Below, one piece after another: positions 11,331 through 20,236 of a stretch of DNA of 45,253 nt. Within the stretch, counting starts at the first letter, position 1. Each line of letters starts with the position of its first letter. The DNA lies in NCBI GenBank assembly GCA_021793335.1, contig JAJYSW010000002.1:1-45253 (forward strand), written 5' to 3'. The notes under the pieces were generated by a model that ran no database searches, was not told the DNA's origin, and saw only the letters and a program-made list of their open reading frames with translations. Made by a program: the position numbers and the translations under genes. This stretch comes from Actinomycetes bacterium (GTDB lineage Bacteria > Actinomycetota > Actinomycetes > Mycobacteriales > Micromonosporaceae).

Positions 11331-13028
11331 TCAACCGCCCCGCAACCGATCCAACAGGCCACCCGCATCCGGCGCCTCGATATACGAACCCTGCGTCGCC
11401 TCCGCCAACACCGCCAAATTCGCCGCATCGGCCGAACCGAACCCCACCGTGTACACCGACACCGGCACCGACTGCGACGCCGAAGCCTCCGCCAACGCCG
11501 CCGCCGTCTCCTCGACCGTCGGCAACGACACCGCATCGACCCCGCCGTTGGTCAACACCACGATCACATTGTCAGCCCCCTCGACCGCATGCTCGCCCAT
11601 ATGGTCATAAGCCGCCACCACCGTGTCGAACAACGGCGAACCGCCCTCATGCGCCCCCTGCTCCGACAACCCGTACAAATCCATGGTCAACGCCTCACGC
11701 TGATCCCCCGACAACGCACCGATCGCCGTCACCGACCGCCACGGACCACCATCACCCCCCGCACCCACACCGAACTCCCACAACCCCGCCCGCGACGACG
11801 CCCCCAACTCATCGACCAACGCGATCGCCAAACGAATCTGCGCGACCGAAGCCGCCACCGACTCACCGCCGTACTCGACCATCTCCTCATCGCCGGCCTG
11901 CGACCGATCCACCACCAGCAGCAGATTCACATCACGCCGCGTCTCCTGCCAACGCCGCACCGCATCGCGCACCGTCTCACCGGTCACCACCCCATCGGCC
12001 ACCGCATCGGCCTCCACCGACGCCAACCCCGCCTCCGCGAACGCCGCCGCAGCCGCACCCGAACGCAGAAAATCACCGAACAGCAACGCGATCGCCGCAT
12101 CACTGTCCGAAACCCACCCGGCGCCCAACACCATGTACGACGACACCGCATGCACCTGCGCCCCACTGGGCGCAATCGGCACCAACGGCGGCTCGACCTC
12201 CGAACGCCGATTGAAATCCTCGACCTGATAATCCAAGGCCGTGAACACCTCCGCGAACGCCACCGGATCATCCGCAGCCGCATACTCGGCGAACAACGCC
12301 TCCGCGCTCTCACCCACCAGCCCGGCATCCAACGCGGCGACATACCGCCCCATCGCCTCCGCGTCCACACCACCCGAACCGTCGCCCACGGCGTTCAACA
12401 TCGACTGCAACCCCTCGGTCGAAGTACGCGGATTGGCCGCCGCCACCGTCACCTCGCCCGACTCGACCGCCGAAAGCACCTCATCCCACGATGGCGGCTG
12501 CCCCCCGACCCATCCCCGCTCCTCCGCGACCGGCTCCGGCACCGCCAGCACCGTCTTCGACTGCCCCAACACCACCGGATCCGACGAGAAGTAATCCGCG
12601 GTGACCTCCGTGCCGGTCACCCACTCGGCCCACACCCCCGAATCAGGCGCCCACGCGATCGGCCTCGGCCCCAGCGACACCGTGTCCCACTCCCCGGTCA
12701 ACCCCCGCGAAGCGTCCACCGGCGACACCTTGTGCACCGACACGCCCACACAGTTCCCATCGATCTTCGGGTCCTGCGCCTCCCACTCCCGCGCCAAATC
12801 CTCCATCGTCGAGAACACATTCGGCGCCGCCGCCACCGGCACCCGGTAGACGTCACTGCCGCAACCGGCACGCAGCAACATCACGAACCCCGTCGTCAAC
12901 GCCGACGCCACCAACACGGACACCAACGTGAACAAAATCCACGGCGCCACCGGCAGCTTCGAACCACCCTTCCGACGCCGCCGACCCGTACGATGGGACT
13001 TCACAGCCCGCGTGTGCCCGAAAACCAT
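11331..13028 (-). CDS. Membrane-anchored substrate-binding-like plus von Willebrand factor A (VWA) domain protein
   Basis: Single N-terminal TM (APWILFTLVSVLVASALTTGFVMLL), SBP-like middle region, C-terminal VWA-like fold ('VNLLLVVDRSQAG', 'GGSPLFDTVVAAYDHM', 'DNVIVVLTNGGVDA', 'VYTVGFGSADAANLAVLAEATQGSYIEA'). Confidence 0.8.
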   Translation of the reverse strand: MVFGHTRAVKSHRTGRRRRKGGSKLPVAPWILFTLVSVLVASALTTGFVMLLRAGCGSDVYRVPVAAAPNVFSTMEDLAREWEAQDPKIDGNCVGVSVHKVSPVDASRGLTGEWDTVSLGPRPIAWAPDSGVWAEWVTGTEVTADYFSSDPVVLGQSKTVLAVPEPVAEERGWVGGQPPSWDEVLSAVESGEVTVAAANPRTSTEGLQSMLNAVGDGSGGVDAEAMGRYVAALDAGLVGESAEALFAEYAAADDPVAFAEVFTALDYQVEDFNRRSEVEPPLVPIAPSGAQVHAVSSYMVLGAGWVSDSDAAIALLFGDFLRSGAAAAAFAEAGLASVEADAVADGVVTGETVRDAVRRWQETRRDVNLLLVVDRSQAGDEEMVEYGGESVAASVAQIRLAIALVDELGASSRAGLWEFGVGAGGDGGPWRSVTAIGALSGDQREALTMDLYGLSEQGAHEGGSPLFDTVVAAYDHMGEHAVEGADNVIVVLTNGGVDAVSLPTVEETAAALAEASASQSVPVSVYTVGFGSADAANLAVLAEATQGSYIEAPDAGGLLDRLRGG

Positions 13029-13112
13029 CAGCTACTCTCCTGGGGGAACCTCGGCAGCCAGTGTAGAACCCGCAGCACCCGCCGCCGCGCCACCCATCAC
13101 CCCGCCCCGGCC

Positions 13113-15938
13113 CTACGCGCCCCCATACGCCTCGATCGGCGGACACGTACACGCCAGGTTCCGATCCCCCCACGCATTGTCCACACGACCCACCGGCGGC
13201 CAATACTTCGACGCCACCACACCCGCCGGCCACGCCGCCTCCGCCCGCGAATACCCCCGATCCCACACCTCGGCCGTCACCACCGCAGCCGTATGCGGCG
13301 CCGACCGCAACACCGAATCCTCCAACGCCACCACACCCGAGACGACCGCATCGATCTCCGAACGGATCGCGATCATCGCCGCACAGAACCGATCCAACTC
13401 ACGCAGATCCTCCGACTCCGTCGGCTCCACCATCAACGTCCCCGCCACCGGAAACGACATCGTCGGCGCATGGAACCCGTAATCGATCAACCGCTTCGCG
13501 ACATCCTCGACCGTCACCCCGCTCACCCGCGTCAACTCACGCAGATCCAAAACACACTCATGCGCCACCAGACCACGCTCACCGGTGTACAACACCGGAA
13601 ACGCCTCCCGCAACCGCACCGCCACATAATTCGCCGCCAACACCGCCGACGCCGTCGCCGACCGCACCCCCTCAGGCCCCATCATCCGCAGATACATCCA
13701 CGGAATCTGCAAGATCCCCGCCGAACCCCACCGCGCCTGCGAGACCGGCCCCACCGCCCCCGGCTCCTCCGCCAACGGATCCGACGGCAAATACGGCACC
13801 AAATGCTCCGCCACCGCCACCGGACCCACACCCGGACCGCCCCCACCATGCGGAATGCAGAACGTCTTATGCAAATTCAAATGCGACACATCCGCACCGA
13901 ACCGACCCGGCTTCGCCCACCCGAGCAGCGCATTCAAATTCGCCCCGTCCACATACACCTGCCCACCCGCATCATGGACCCGAGCGCACACCTCCACGAT
14001 CGACGACTCGTACACCCCATGCGTCGACGGATACGTCACCATCAACGCCGCCAGATCATCCCCATGCTCGGCCACCTTCGCACCCAGATCACCCACATCG
14101 ATGTTCCCGGCCGCATCGCACGCCACCACGACCACCCGCATCCCCGCCAACACCGCCGAAGCCGCATTGGTGCCGTGCGCACTGGCCGGAATCAGACACA
14201 CGTCCCGACCCCCCTGGCCCCGAGCCTCATGCCACGCCTTGATCGCCAGCAACCCCGCCAACTCGCCCTGCGAACCAGCATTGGGCTGCACCGACACCGC
14301 CGCATACCCGCACACCTCGGCCAGCCAGCCCTCCAACTGCCCGATCAACCCCCGCCACCCCGCCGTCTGATCGGCCGGAGCGAGCGGATGCACATCGGCG
14401 AACGCCGGCCAACTGACCGGCTCCATCTCAGCGGCCGCATTCAACTTCATCGTGCACGACCCCAACGGGATCATGCCCCGATCCAAACCGTAATCGGCAT
14501 CGGCCAACCGCTTGAGATACCGCATCATCGCCGTCTCGGACCGATACGAAGAGAACACCGGATGCCCCAAATACCCCGACGCACGCCGCAACCCCGCCGG
14601 CACCGCCACCGCAGCACCCTCCGCCGACAACCGCACCCCGAACGCATCGCACACCACCCGCAGATCCGCCTCGGTCGTCGTCTCATCACAGGCGACCGCC
14701 ACATGATCCGCATCCACCCGCCGCAGATTCAACCCACCACTCGCCGCCGCCGCGACCACCCGCTCAGCCCGCCCCGGCACCGAAACCACGACCGTGTCGA
14801 AGAACGCCGCACCGGACACCGACACACCCGCCTCCCGCAGCGAAACGGCCAACCGCGCCGCATGCCCCGCCACCCGCTCGGCGATCGCACGAACACCCTC
14901 GGGACCATGCCACACCGCATACGAAGCCGCGATCACCGCAGGCAACACCTGCGCCGTACAAATATTGCTCGTCGCCCGCTCACGCCGAATATGCTGCTCA
15001 CGCGTCTGCAACGCCAACCGCAACGCCGCAGCCCCGCCCGCATCACGCGACACCCCCACCAAACGCCCCGGCAACTGCCGCTGCAAGCCCTCACGCACCG
15101 ACATATAACCCGCATGCGGCCCCCCGAAGCCCATCGGCATCCCGAACCGCTGCGTCGAACCCACCGCGATATCCGCCCCGAACTCCCCCGGCGCCACCAG
15201 CAAAGCCAACGCCAACAGATCCGCGGCCACCGCCACCGACGCGCCACGCTCATGCGCCGCAGCCACCGTGCCCGCCCAATCCAACACCGCACCATCCGCA
15301 CCCGGATACTGCAACAACATCCCGAAGAACGACTCGGGCAGACTCGCCGCATCCGCACAATCGGCCACCACCAACTCGATGCCCACCGGCCTCGCCCGCG
15401 TCCGCAGCACCGCCAACGTCTGCGGCAGCACCCGCACATCCACCACGAACACATCCGCGACGCCCCGCCGCGACACACGGCGGGCCAACAACATCGCCTC
15501 GGCCGCCGCCGTCGCCTCATCGAGCAGACTCGCACCCGCCACCGGCAGCCCCGTCAAATCCGCCACCATCGTCTGGAAATTCAGCAGCGCCTCCAACCGG
15601 CCCTGACTGATCTCCGCCTGATACGGCGTATACGCCGTATACCACGACGGATTCTCCAACACGTTCCGACGAATCACCGCCGGCATGCGCGTACCGTGAT
15701 ACCCCAGCCCGATCATCGACCGCAACGGCCGATTCCGCTCCACCAAAGCCCGCAACTCCGCCTGCGCCGCATCCTCCGAGACCGCAGCCGGCAACGCCAA
15801 GCCATCACTGCGAATGAGCTCCGGCATACAGGCGTCCATCAACGCCTCAAGACTCGAAAACCCCACCGCCTTGAGCATCGCATCGCGATCGGCGGCATCA
15901 ATACCGATGTGGCGCGCAGAAAAAGAACGGTCGGACAC
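13113..15938 (-). CDS. gcvP: Glycine dehydrogenase (decarboxylating), glycine cleavage P protein
   Basis: '[57 protein letters not shown]', '[21 protein letters not shown]'; GTG start at 15938 ([12 protein letters not shown]) preceded by GGAGGG; the annotated ORF extends to 16022. Confidence 0.96.
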   Translation of the reverse strand: MSDRSFSARHIGIDAADRDAMLKAVGFSSLEALMDACMPELIRSDGLALPAAVSEDAAQAELRALVERNRPLRSMIGLGYHGTRMPAVIRRNVLENPSWYTAYTPYQAEISQGRLEALLNFQTMVADLTGLPVAGASLLDEATAAAEAMLLARRVSRRGVADVFVVDVRVLPQTLAVLRTRARPVGIELVVADCADAASLPESFFGMLLQYPGADGAVLDWAGTVAAAHERGASVAVAADLLALALLVAPGEFGADIAVGSTQRFGMPMGFGGPHAGYMSVREGLQRQLPGRLVGVSRDAGGAAALRLALQTREQHIRRERATSNICTAQVLPAVIAASYAVWHGPEGVRAIAERVAGHAARLAVSLREAGVSVSGAAFFDTVVVSVPGRAERVVAAAASGGLNLRRVDADHVAVACDETTTEADLRVVCDAFGVRLSAEGAAVAVPAGLRRASGYLGHPVFSSYRSETAMMRYLKRLADADYGLDRGMIPLGSCTMKLNAAAEMEPVSWPAFADVHPLAPADQTAGWRGLIGQLEGWLAEVCGYAAVSVQPNAGSQGELAGLLAIKAWHEARGQGGRDVCLIPASAHGTNAASAVLAGMRVVVVACDAAGNIDVGDLGAKVAEHGDDLAALMVTYPSTHGVYESSIVEVCARVHDAGGQVYVDGANLNALLGWAKPGRFGADVSHLNLHKTFCIPHGGGGPGVGPVAVAEHLVPYLPSDPLAEEPGAVGPVSQARWGSAGILQIPWMYLRMMGPEGVRSATASAVLAANYVAVRLREAFPVLYTGERGLVAHECVLDLRELTRVSGVTVEDVAKRLIDYGFHAPTMSFPVAGTLMVEPTESEDLRELDRFCAAMIAIRSEIDAVVSGVVALEDSVLRSAPHTAAVVTAEVWDRGYSRAEAAWPAGVVASKYWPPVGRVDNAWGDRNLACTCPPIEAYGGA

Positions 15939-16052
15939 GGAACCCTCCGGTGACGAATCGACGGCAACTGCAGTCCCCTCGTCTGTCACCGACGCCCCGA
16001 CGGACCCAACCGACCGAGACACACCACCGGCTCCAGAGCGGCCAACCCCGAG

Positions 16053-16157
16053 CAGTCCTGGTACCTGAGAGTTTCAAGCGAGGGAATTGCCCCTTCGGTG
16101 CCGCGCGGCCACAACGGCCCACGGTCTCTCCCGCCCGGTCTTCCGGCTCTAGGACTG
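16053..16157 (-). ncRNA. Glycine riboswitch (single aptamer) in the gcvP leader
   Basis: Minus strand reads ...GGGCGGGAGAGACC...GCACCGAAGGGGCAATTCCC...GAAACTCTCAGGTACCAGGACTG, matching the glycine aptamer core (GGAGAG / CCGAAGG-GCAA / CTCAGG..CAGGAC); outer arms CAGTCCT / AGGACTG can pair; located just upstream of gcvP. Confidence 0.93.
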
Positions 16158-16339
16158 GTTCGAGAACCCCGGACGAGCGCTGCCCGACCCATTTCCCGCT
16201 CGCCGCCTCGCCCGGACCCCCGGACCCGACACCGGGATCTGGAAGGCCCCGCGCCTTGCGAGCGAACAAAACGACTCGGATACCGCCTCGCCCCGAGCTC
16301 TGCAACAAGCCCTAGCGCACATCGTAGGCCACAAGACGA

Positions 16340-16855
16340 CTACCGTCGAGTCGGCACCTCACCGACCCCACGCCGCACCTGCACCGGCGCCTCCACACCC
16401 GGCAACGCCGACAACCGCCCCATCACCTCGGTCACCGTCGACCGCACCGCGATCCCGAACACGCCCTGACCGCCCCGCAGCAACTCGATCACCTCACCGG
16501 CCGACCGACACTCGTACACCCTCGACCCGTCCGACATCAGCGTGATCTCGGCCAAGTCCTTCACACCCCGGCACCGCAGCGCCTCCACGGCCATACGAAT
16601 GTTCTGCAACGACACACCCGCATCCAGCAAACGCTTGATCACCTTCAACACGATGATGTCCCGAAACGAATACAGCCGATTCGAACCCGAACCCGACGCA
16701 CGCCGCACACTCGGCTCGACCAGACCCGTACGAGCCCAATAATCCAACTGCCGATACGTGATCCCGACGACCCGACAAGCGGCCGTACCGCGCCAACCAC
16801 GAATCTGCGCAGCCGGAACCGGGCCACGCCCGACCGCGTCACTCTGGGCATCCAT
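16340..16855 (-). CDS. MerR family transcriptional regulator, Rv1830-like
   Basis: 'GWRGTAACRVVGITYRQLDYWARTGLVEPSVRRASGSGSNRLYSFRDIIVLKVIKRLLDAGVSLQNIRMAVEALRCRGVKDLAEITLMSDGSRVYEC'; likely start MDAQSDAVGRG. Confidence 0.9.
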   Translation of the reverse strand: MDAQSDAVGRGPVPAAQIRGWRGTAACRVVGITYRQLDYWARTGLVEPSVRRASGSGSNRLYSFRDIIVLKVIKRLLDAGVSLQNIRMAVEALRCRGVKDLAEITLMSDGSRVYECRSAGEVIELLRGGQGVFGIAVRSTVTEVMGRLSALPGVEAPVQVRRGVGEVPTRR

Positions 16856-16982
16856 CGCATCCTCCGCACCATGAGGCTCCTGGAAGGTGAGAGTAACGCC
16901 CCAACCCAACACAATGGGCAGAACCAGAATATTGCTCGCCAGGTCACCACATCGACCCGAACGAAGCACGCAACGAACCGAC

Positions 16983-17444
16983 TCAACCGAAATCGTCGGG
17001 ACTGACCTCTTCGAGGAACTCGCGGAACCGCTCCACCTCGTCCTCCTGAGTATCCGGAAGCACCACACCGGCCTCGTCCAGCACCGCCTCCGCACACCAG
17101 ATCGGCGCCTCCGCACGCAACGCCAACGCAATCGCATCCGACGACCGCGACGACACCCGCGTCTGCCCGTCCAACACGAGCTCCGCGTAATACACCGTCT
17201 CCCGCAACTCCGTGATCTCCACCGACGTCAGCGACACCTCCAACGCCTCCAGCACATCACGCATCAGATCATGCGTCAGCGGACGCGACAGCTGCACCTC
17301 CTGCTGCCGATACGCGATCGCCGCCGCCTCCACCGTCCCGATCCAAATCGGCAGATACCGATGGCCCTCGCTCTCCTTGAGCAAGACCACCGGCTGATTG
17401 CTGGGGAGCTCCACGCGGACCCCGACTACGGTCATCATCCGCAC
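16983..17444 (-). CDS. Bifunctional nuclease family protein (DUF151; Rv1829-like)
   Basis: 'VGVRVELPSNQPVVLLKESEGHRYLPIWIGTVEAAAIAYRQQEVQLSRPLTHDLMRDVLEAL'; GTG start at 17444 with GGAGG upstream (ORF extends to 17537). Confidence 0.92.
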   Translation of the reverse strand: MRMMTVVGVRVELPSNQPVVLLKESEGHRYLPIWIGTVEAAAIAYRQQEVQLSRPLTHDLMRDVLEALEVSLTSVEITELRETVYYAELVLDGQTRVSSRSSDAIALALRAEAPIWCAEAVLDEAGVVLPDTQEDEVERFREFLEEVSPDDFG

Positions 17445-17570
17445 CGGTTCGCCTCCAACGCATGCCGTCGTCGCTGATGCCGGACCCGCCACGGGCATAC
17501 CCCACGGCGGGTCCCTTGTCTCCCAGACTACTCGCAAATCACGACGACGTGACGCAAGCGGTCGACGATC

Positions 17571-18008
17571 TCAGGCCGCAGCGGGCTTCGGACCGCTGAC
17601 GAACACCAAGCGGAACTTCCCGATCTGCACCTCGTCGCCATTGCCGAGCGCCGCGGTCTCCACGCGCTCGCGGTTGACATAGGTCCCGTTGAGACTGCCG
17701 ACATCGCGAACCGCGAAACCCGAGGCGTCCCGATGGAACTCGGCATGCCGCCGCGAGACGGTCACATCATCGAGGAAGATATCGGAATCGGGATGGCGAC
17801 CGGACGTCGTCACTTCCGTGTTCAACAGGAACCGAGCGCCGGCGTTCGGTCCACGGCGAACCACCAACAGCGCGGTCCCCGCCGGCAGCGAATCCGCCAG
17901 CCGCGCGGAGTTCAACTCCGCGTCCACCTCGCCGCTCTCCTGCAACGCGGAGAGGTTCATCGTGGCCGTCACATCCGGCGGAGGGAACTCATCATTCGAA
18001 CGCGTCAT
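17571..18008 (-). CDS. FHA domain protein (GarA/OdhI-like)
   Basis: 'LLVVRRGPNAGARFLLNTEVTTSGRHPDSDIFLDDVTVSRRHAEFHRDASGFAVRDVGSLNGTYVNRERVE' canonical FHA; follows gcvH. Confidence 0.92.
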   Translation of the reverse strand: MTRSNDEFPPPDVTATMNLSALQESGEVDAELNSARLADSLPAGTALLVVRRGPNAGARFLLNTEVTTSGRHPDSDIFLDDVTVSRRHAEFHRDASGFAVRDVGSLNGTYVNRERVETAALGNGDEVQIGKFRLVFVSGPKPAAA

Positions 18009-18042
18009 GGATTGCCACCTTCTACAAGTCTGGACCCTCTGG

Positions 18043-18420
18043 TCACTCAGTAAGCTTCGCATACGCCCCTGCGTCGAGCAAAGCAGTGAGCGAGCCGGAA
18101 TCCTCGATCTCCATGTCGAACATCCAGCCCGCCCGATAGGGGTCGCCGTTCACCAGTTCCGGAGATTCCGACAGTTCGTCATTGCATGCCTGAATCTTAC
18201 CGGTCACCGGAGCGTACACGTCAGAGACGCTCTTGGTGGATTCGACTTCACCGATCACGTCTCCCGCCTGCACCCGGGCCCCCACTTCCGGGAGCTGGAT
18301 GAACACGACGTCACCGAGCGCGTTCTGCGCGAAGTCGGTGATGCCCACTCGTATCACGCCCTCACCGCGCGACTCGATCCACTCATGCTCCGCGGTGTAA
18401 CGCAATTGCTCCGGAATCAC
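18043..18420 (-). CDS. gcvH: Glycine cleavage system H protein
   Basis: 'YTAEHEWIESRGEGVIRVGITDFAQNALGDVVFIQLPEVG...VIGEVESTKSVSDVYAPVTGKI' with the lipoyl-Lys ESTKS motif; GTG start at 18420. Confidence 0.95.
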   Translation of the reverse strand: MIPEQLRYTAEHEWIESRGEGVIRVGITDFAQNALGDVVFIQLPEVGARVQAGDVIGEVESTKSVSDVYAPVTGKIQACNDELSESPELVNGDPYRAGWMFDMEIEDSGSLTALLDAGAYAKLTE

Positions 18421-19199
18421 CTGGTCTCCCCTCTGACGCTCCTGCTGCACGAACCCGCAGGTTCGCACGATTCGCCGCGAACGGCGACGGGTCGGACGCA
18501 ATGACCGTATCGCCCAACCGTATCGCGCCGACGGCGGGGCCGCGTTTGCGTACTCACCCGGCCTCGTTGAGCGACGAGCCGCATTCGACGCGGATATAAC
18601 GCGACCGCGTGCGTACGGCCGCTCCGGCCGCGAAGCAACCCGGCAGCCTGACGCAGGTACACGAACGCCGCCAACCAGTACAGGACCAGTCCCCACCAGG
18701 CGAGCGCCCACCCCAGCGGCGCGGCCCAGGACGCGGCGTTGTCCACCAGGCCGGCCACGACGAGCACCGGGAAGGACATGAACATCACGCTGGTGGCGGA
18801 CTTGCCGAGAAAATGCACCTGCGGCGGAGCGAAGCCGTGCCAGCGCAGGACCACCACCGTGGCCACCAGCACCGCCTCGCGGGCCAGGACCGCGAACGTG
18901 AACGGCCACGGCAGCAGGTCGACATAGGTCAGCGCCAGCAGCGCGGTGAGGATGTACAGGCGGTCCACGAACGGGTCGAGGAGCCGCCCGAGTCTGGAGA
19001 CCTGGTTGAGCCGGCGGGCCAGTTGCCCGTCCACCCAGTCGGTGCCGCCTCCGACGGCGAGGACGACCGCGGCCTGCCAGTAGTACTCGGTGGCCAGCAG
19101 TAGATAGCAGAACAGCGGGATTCCCGCCAGGCGTACGGCCGTGACCAGGTTCGGCCACGTCCAGACTCCCCAGCCGGTGGGCGCCGTTGACTTGCTCAA
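18417..19199 (-). CDS. CDP-alcohol phosphatidyltransferase family protein (PgsA-like)
   Basis: 'GGGTDWVDGQLARRLNQVSRLGRLLDPFVDRL' matches D-G-x2-A-R-x8-G-x3-D-x3-D; probable TTG start at 19199 preceded by GAGAGGA; stop overlaps the gcvH start. Confidence 0.85.
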   Translation of the reverse strand: MSKSTAPTGWGVWTWPNLVTAVRLAGIPLFCYLLLATEYYWQAAVVLAVGGGTDWVDGQLARRLNQVSRLGRLLDPFVDRLYILTALLALTYVDLLPWPFTFAVLAREAVLVATVVVLRWHGFAPPQVHFLGKSATSVMFMSFPVLVVAGLVDNAASWAAPLGWALAWWGLVLYWLAAFVYLRQAAGLLRGRSGRTHAVALYPRRMRLVAQRGRVSTQTRPRRRRDTVGRYGHCVRPVAVRGESCEPAGSCSRSVRGETR

Positions 19200-19472
19200 G
19201 ACTGTCCTCTCGACGGCCCCTTGCAGGGCCGTGGGTCTCCTCCCGCTCGGCGGCGGGTGCGAGCCGCATGGTCGACGGGTGTTCGGTGGGTGCAGGCACG
19301 ATTCTAGCCCCAGCGGTACGACACTGTATCGCCGAAATGGCGGGCCCTTGTGGTGTTGCTGACGGGCGAAGCCCGGCGATATTCGGGCCTTGCGATGGAG
19401 ATGACCTGGTTTGACGCGAGGCGTAAAGCCTCGTTGTCGATATATATCTTTCTTGAAGAGTGATAGGAAACA

Positions 19473-19496
19473 ACCCGGGCCGTGCACGGCCCGGGT
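19473..19496 (-). terminator. Terminator-like hairpin downstream of the 19514-20137 gene
   Basis: Perfect palindrome ACCCGGGCCGTGCACGGCCCGGGT followed on the minus strand by TTGTTT. Confidence 0.65.
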
Positions 19497-19513
19497 CATC
19501 GCCTCGCGCGCGG

Positions 19514-20137
19514 TTACTCGGTCGGAGCGCCCGGAATATAGGTGGGCGGCGCCTCCTTGCGGAAGTACGCATTGGAACTCGGCACCGCCAGCAGGATGAT
19601 CACCAGAAGCGAGCCGAGCGTCGCCAGCAGGGCCACGGCCCAATCCACGACGAAACTCCAGGCCGGGAAGGCCCCGTAGGCGGCCTCGACCAGCGCCGAG
19701 GCATCGAGGCCCTCCAGCCGTTCGTCACCGGCATTGTCGAAGCCCCATTGCATCAGCGGGACGGCGAACAGGCTCCCGGCCAGCACGATGCCGCCGCAGA
19801 CGAGTACCAGCGGCTGGAAGACCCACGACAGGATGCGGCCTACGCGATTGCCCACGGCGTTCAGCAGGGCCAGTACCACCATCAAAGCGGCGACGACGAT
19901 CGGGAAGACCAGGTTCGAGGTGCCCTCGAAACCGCCCGAGTCGACCGCGAGCTGCGAATCGCCGGCGCCCTGGGCGGCCAGCTCGTCCTCATACGCCTGC
20001 TGGGCGTCGGCGCCGTACACGAAATTGAGCACCCCGGAGACCACCATCGCGACGGCGAGGAGCAACTGCAGCACGACGGCGAGGGACACCGTGCCGGGCC
20101 GGGACTTCTTCCCCATGGACGGGGGTGATTCTGACAT
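19514..20137 (-). CDS. Four-TM-like hypothetical membrane protein
   Basis: Multiple hydrophobic segments (LAVVLQLLLAVAMVVSGVLNFVYG, VFPIVVAALMVVLALLNAVG, ILSWVFQPLVLVCGGIVLAGSLFAVP, WAVALLATLGSLLVIILLAVP). Confidence 0.78.
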   Translation of the reverse strand: MSESPPSMGKKSRPGTVSLAVVLQLLLAVAMVVSGVLNFVYGADAQQAYEDELAAQGAGDSQLAVDSGGFEGTSNLVFPIVVAALMVVLALLNAVGNRVGRILSWVFQPLVLVCGGIVLAGSLFAVPLMQWGFDNAGDERLEGLDASALVEAAYGAFPAWSFVVDWAVALLATLGSLLVIILLAVPSSNAYFRKEAPPTYIPGAPTE

Positions 20138-20236
20138 GGTTCTCTCCAATGATCGGGGATCTCAAGCTACCAATCGGCGCCTACCTTCGCGCGAGGGAAC
20201 ACCGCTCATACCCGAGCAGGACTCGCCCATCGTCCG

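Noticed and set aside
11589-15953. 1454-aa plus-strand ORF (Arg/His/Pro-rich)
   Set aside because: Antisense to gcvP and the VWA gene, which have clear conserved motifs; composition is typical of GC-rich antisense frames. The unusual length is explained by the local strand skew.
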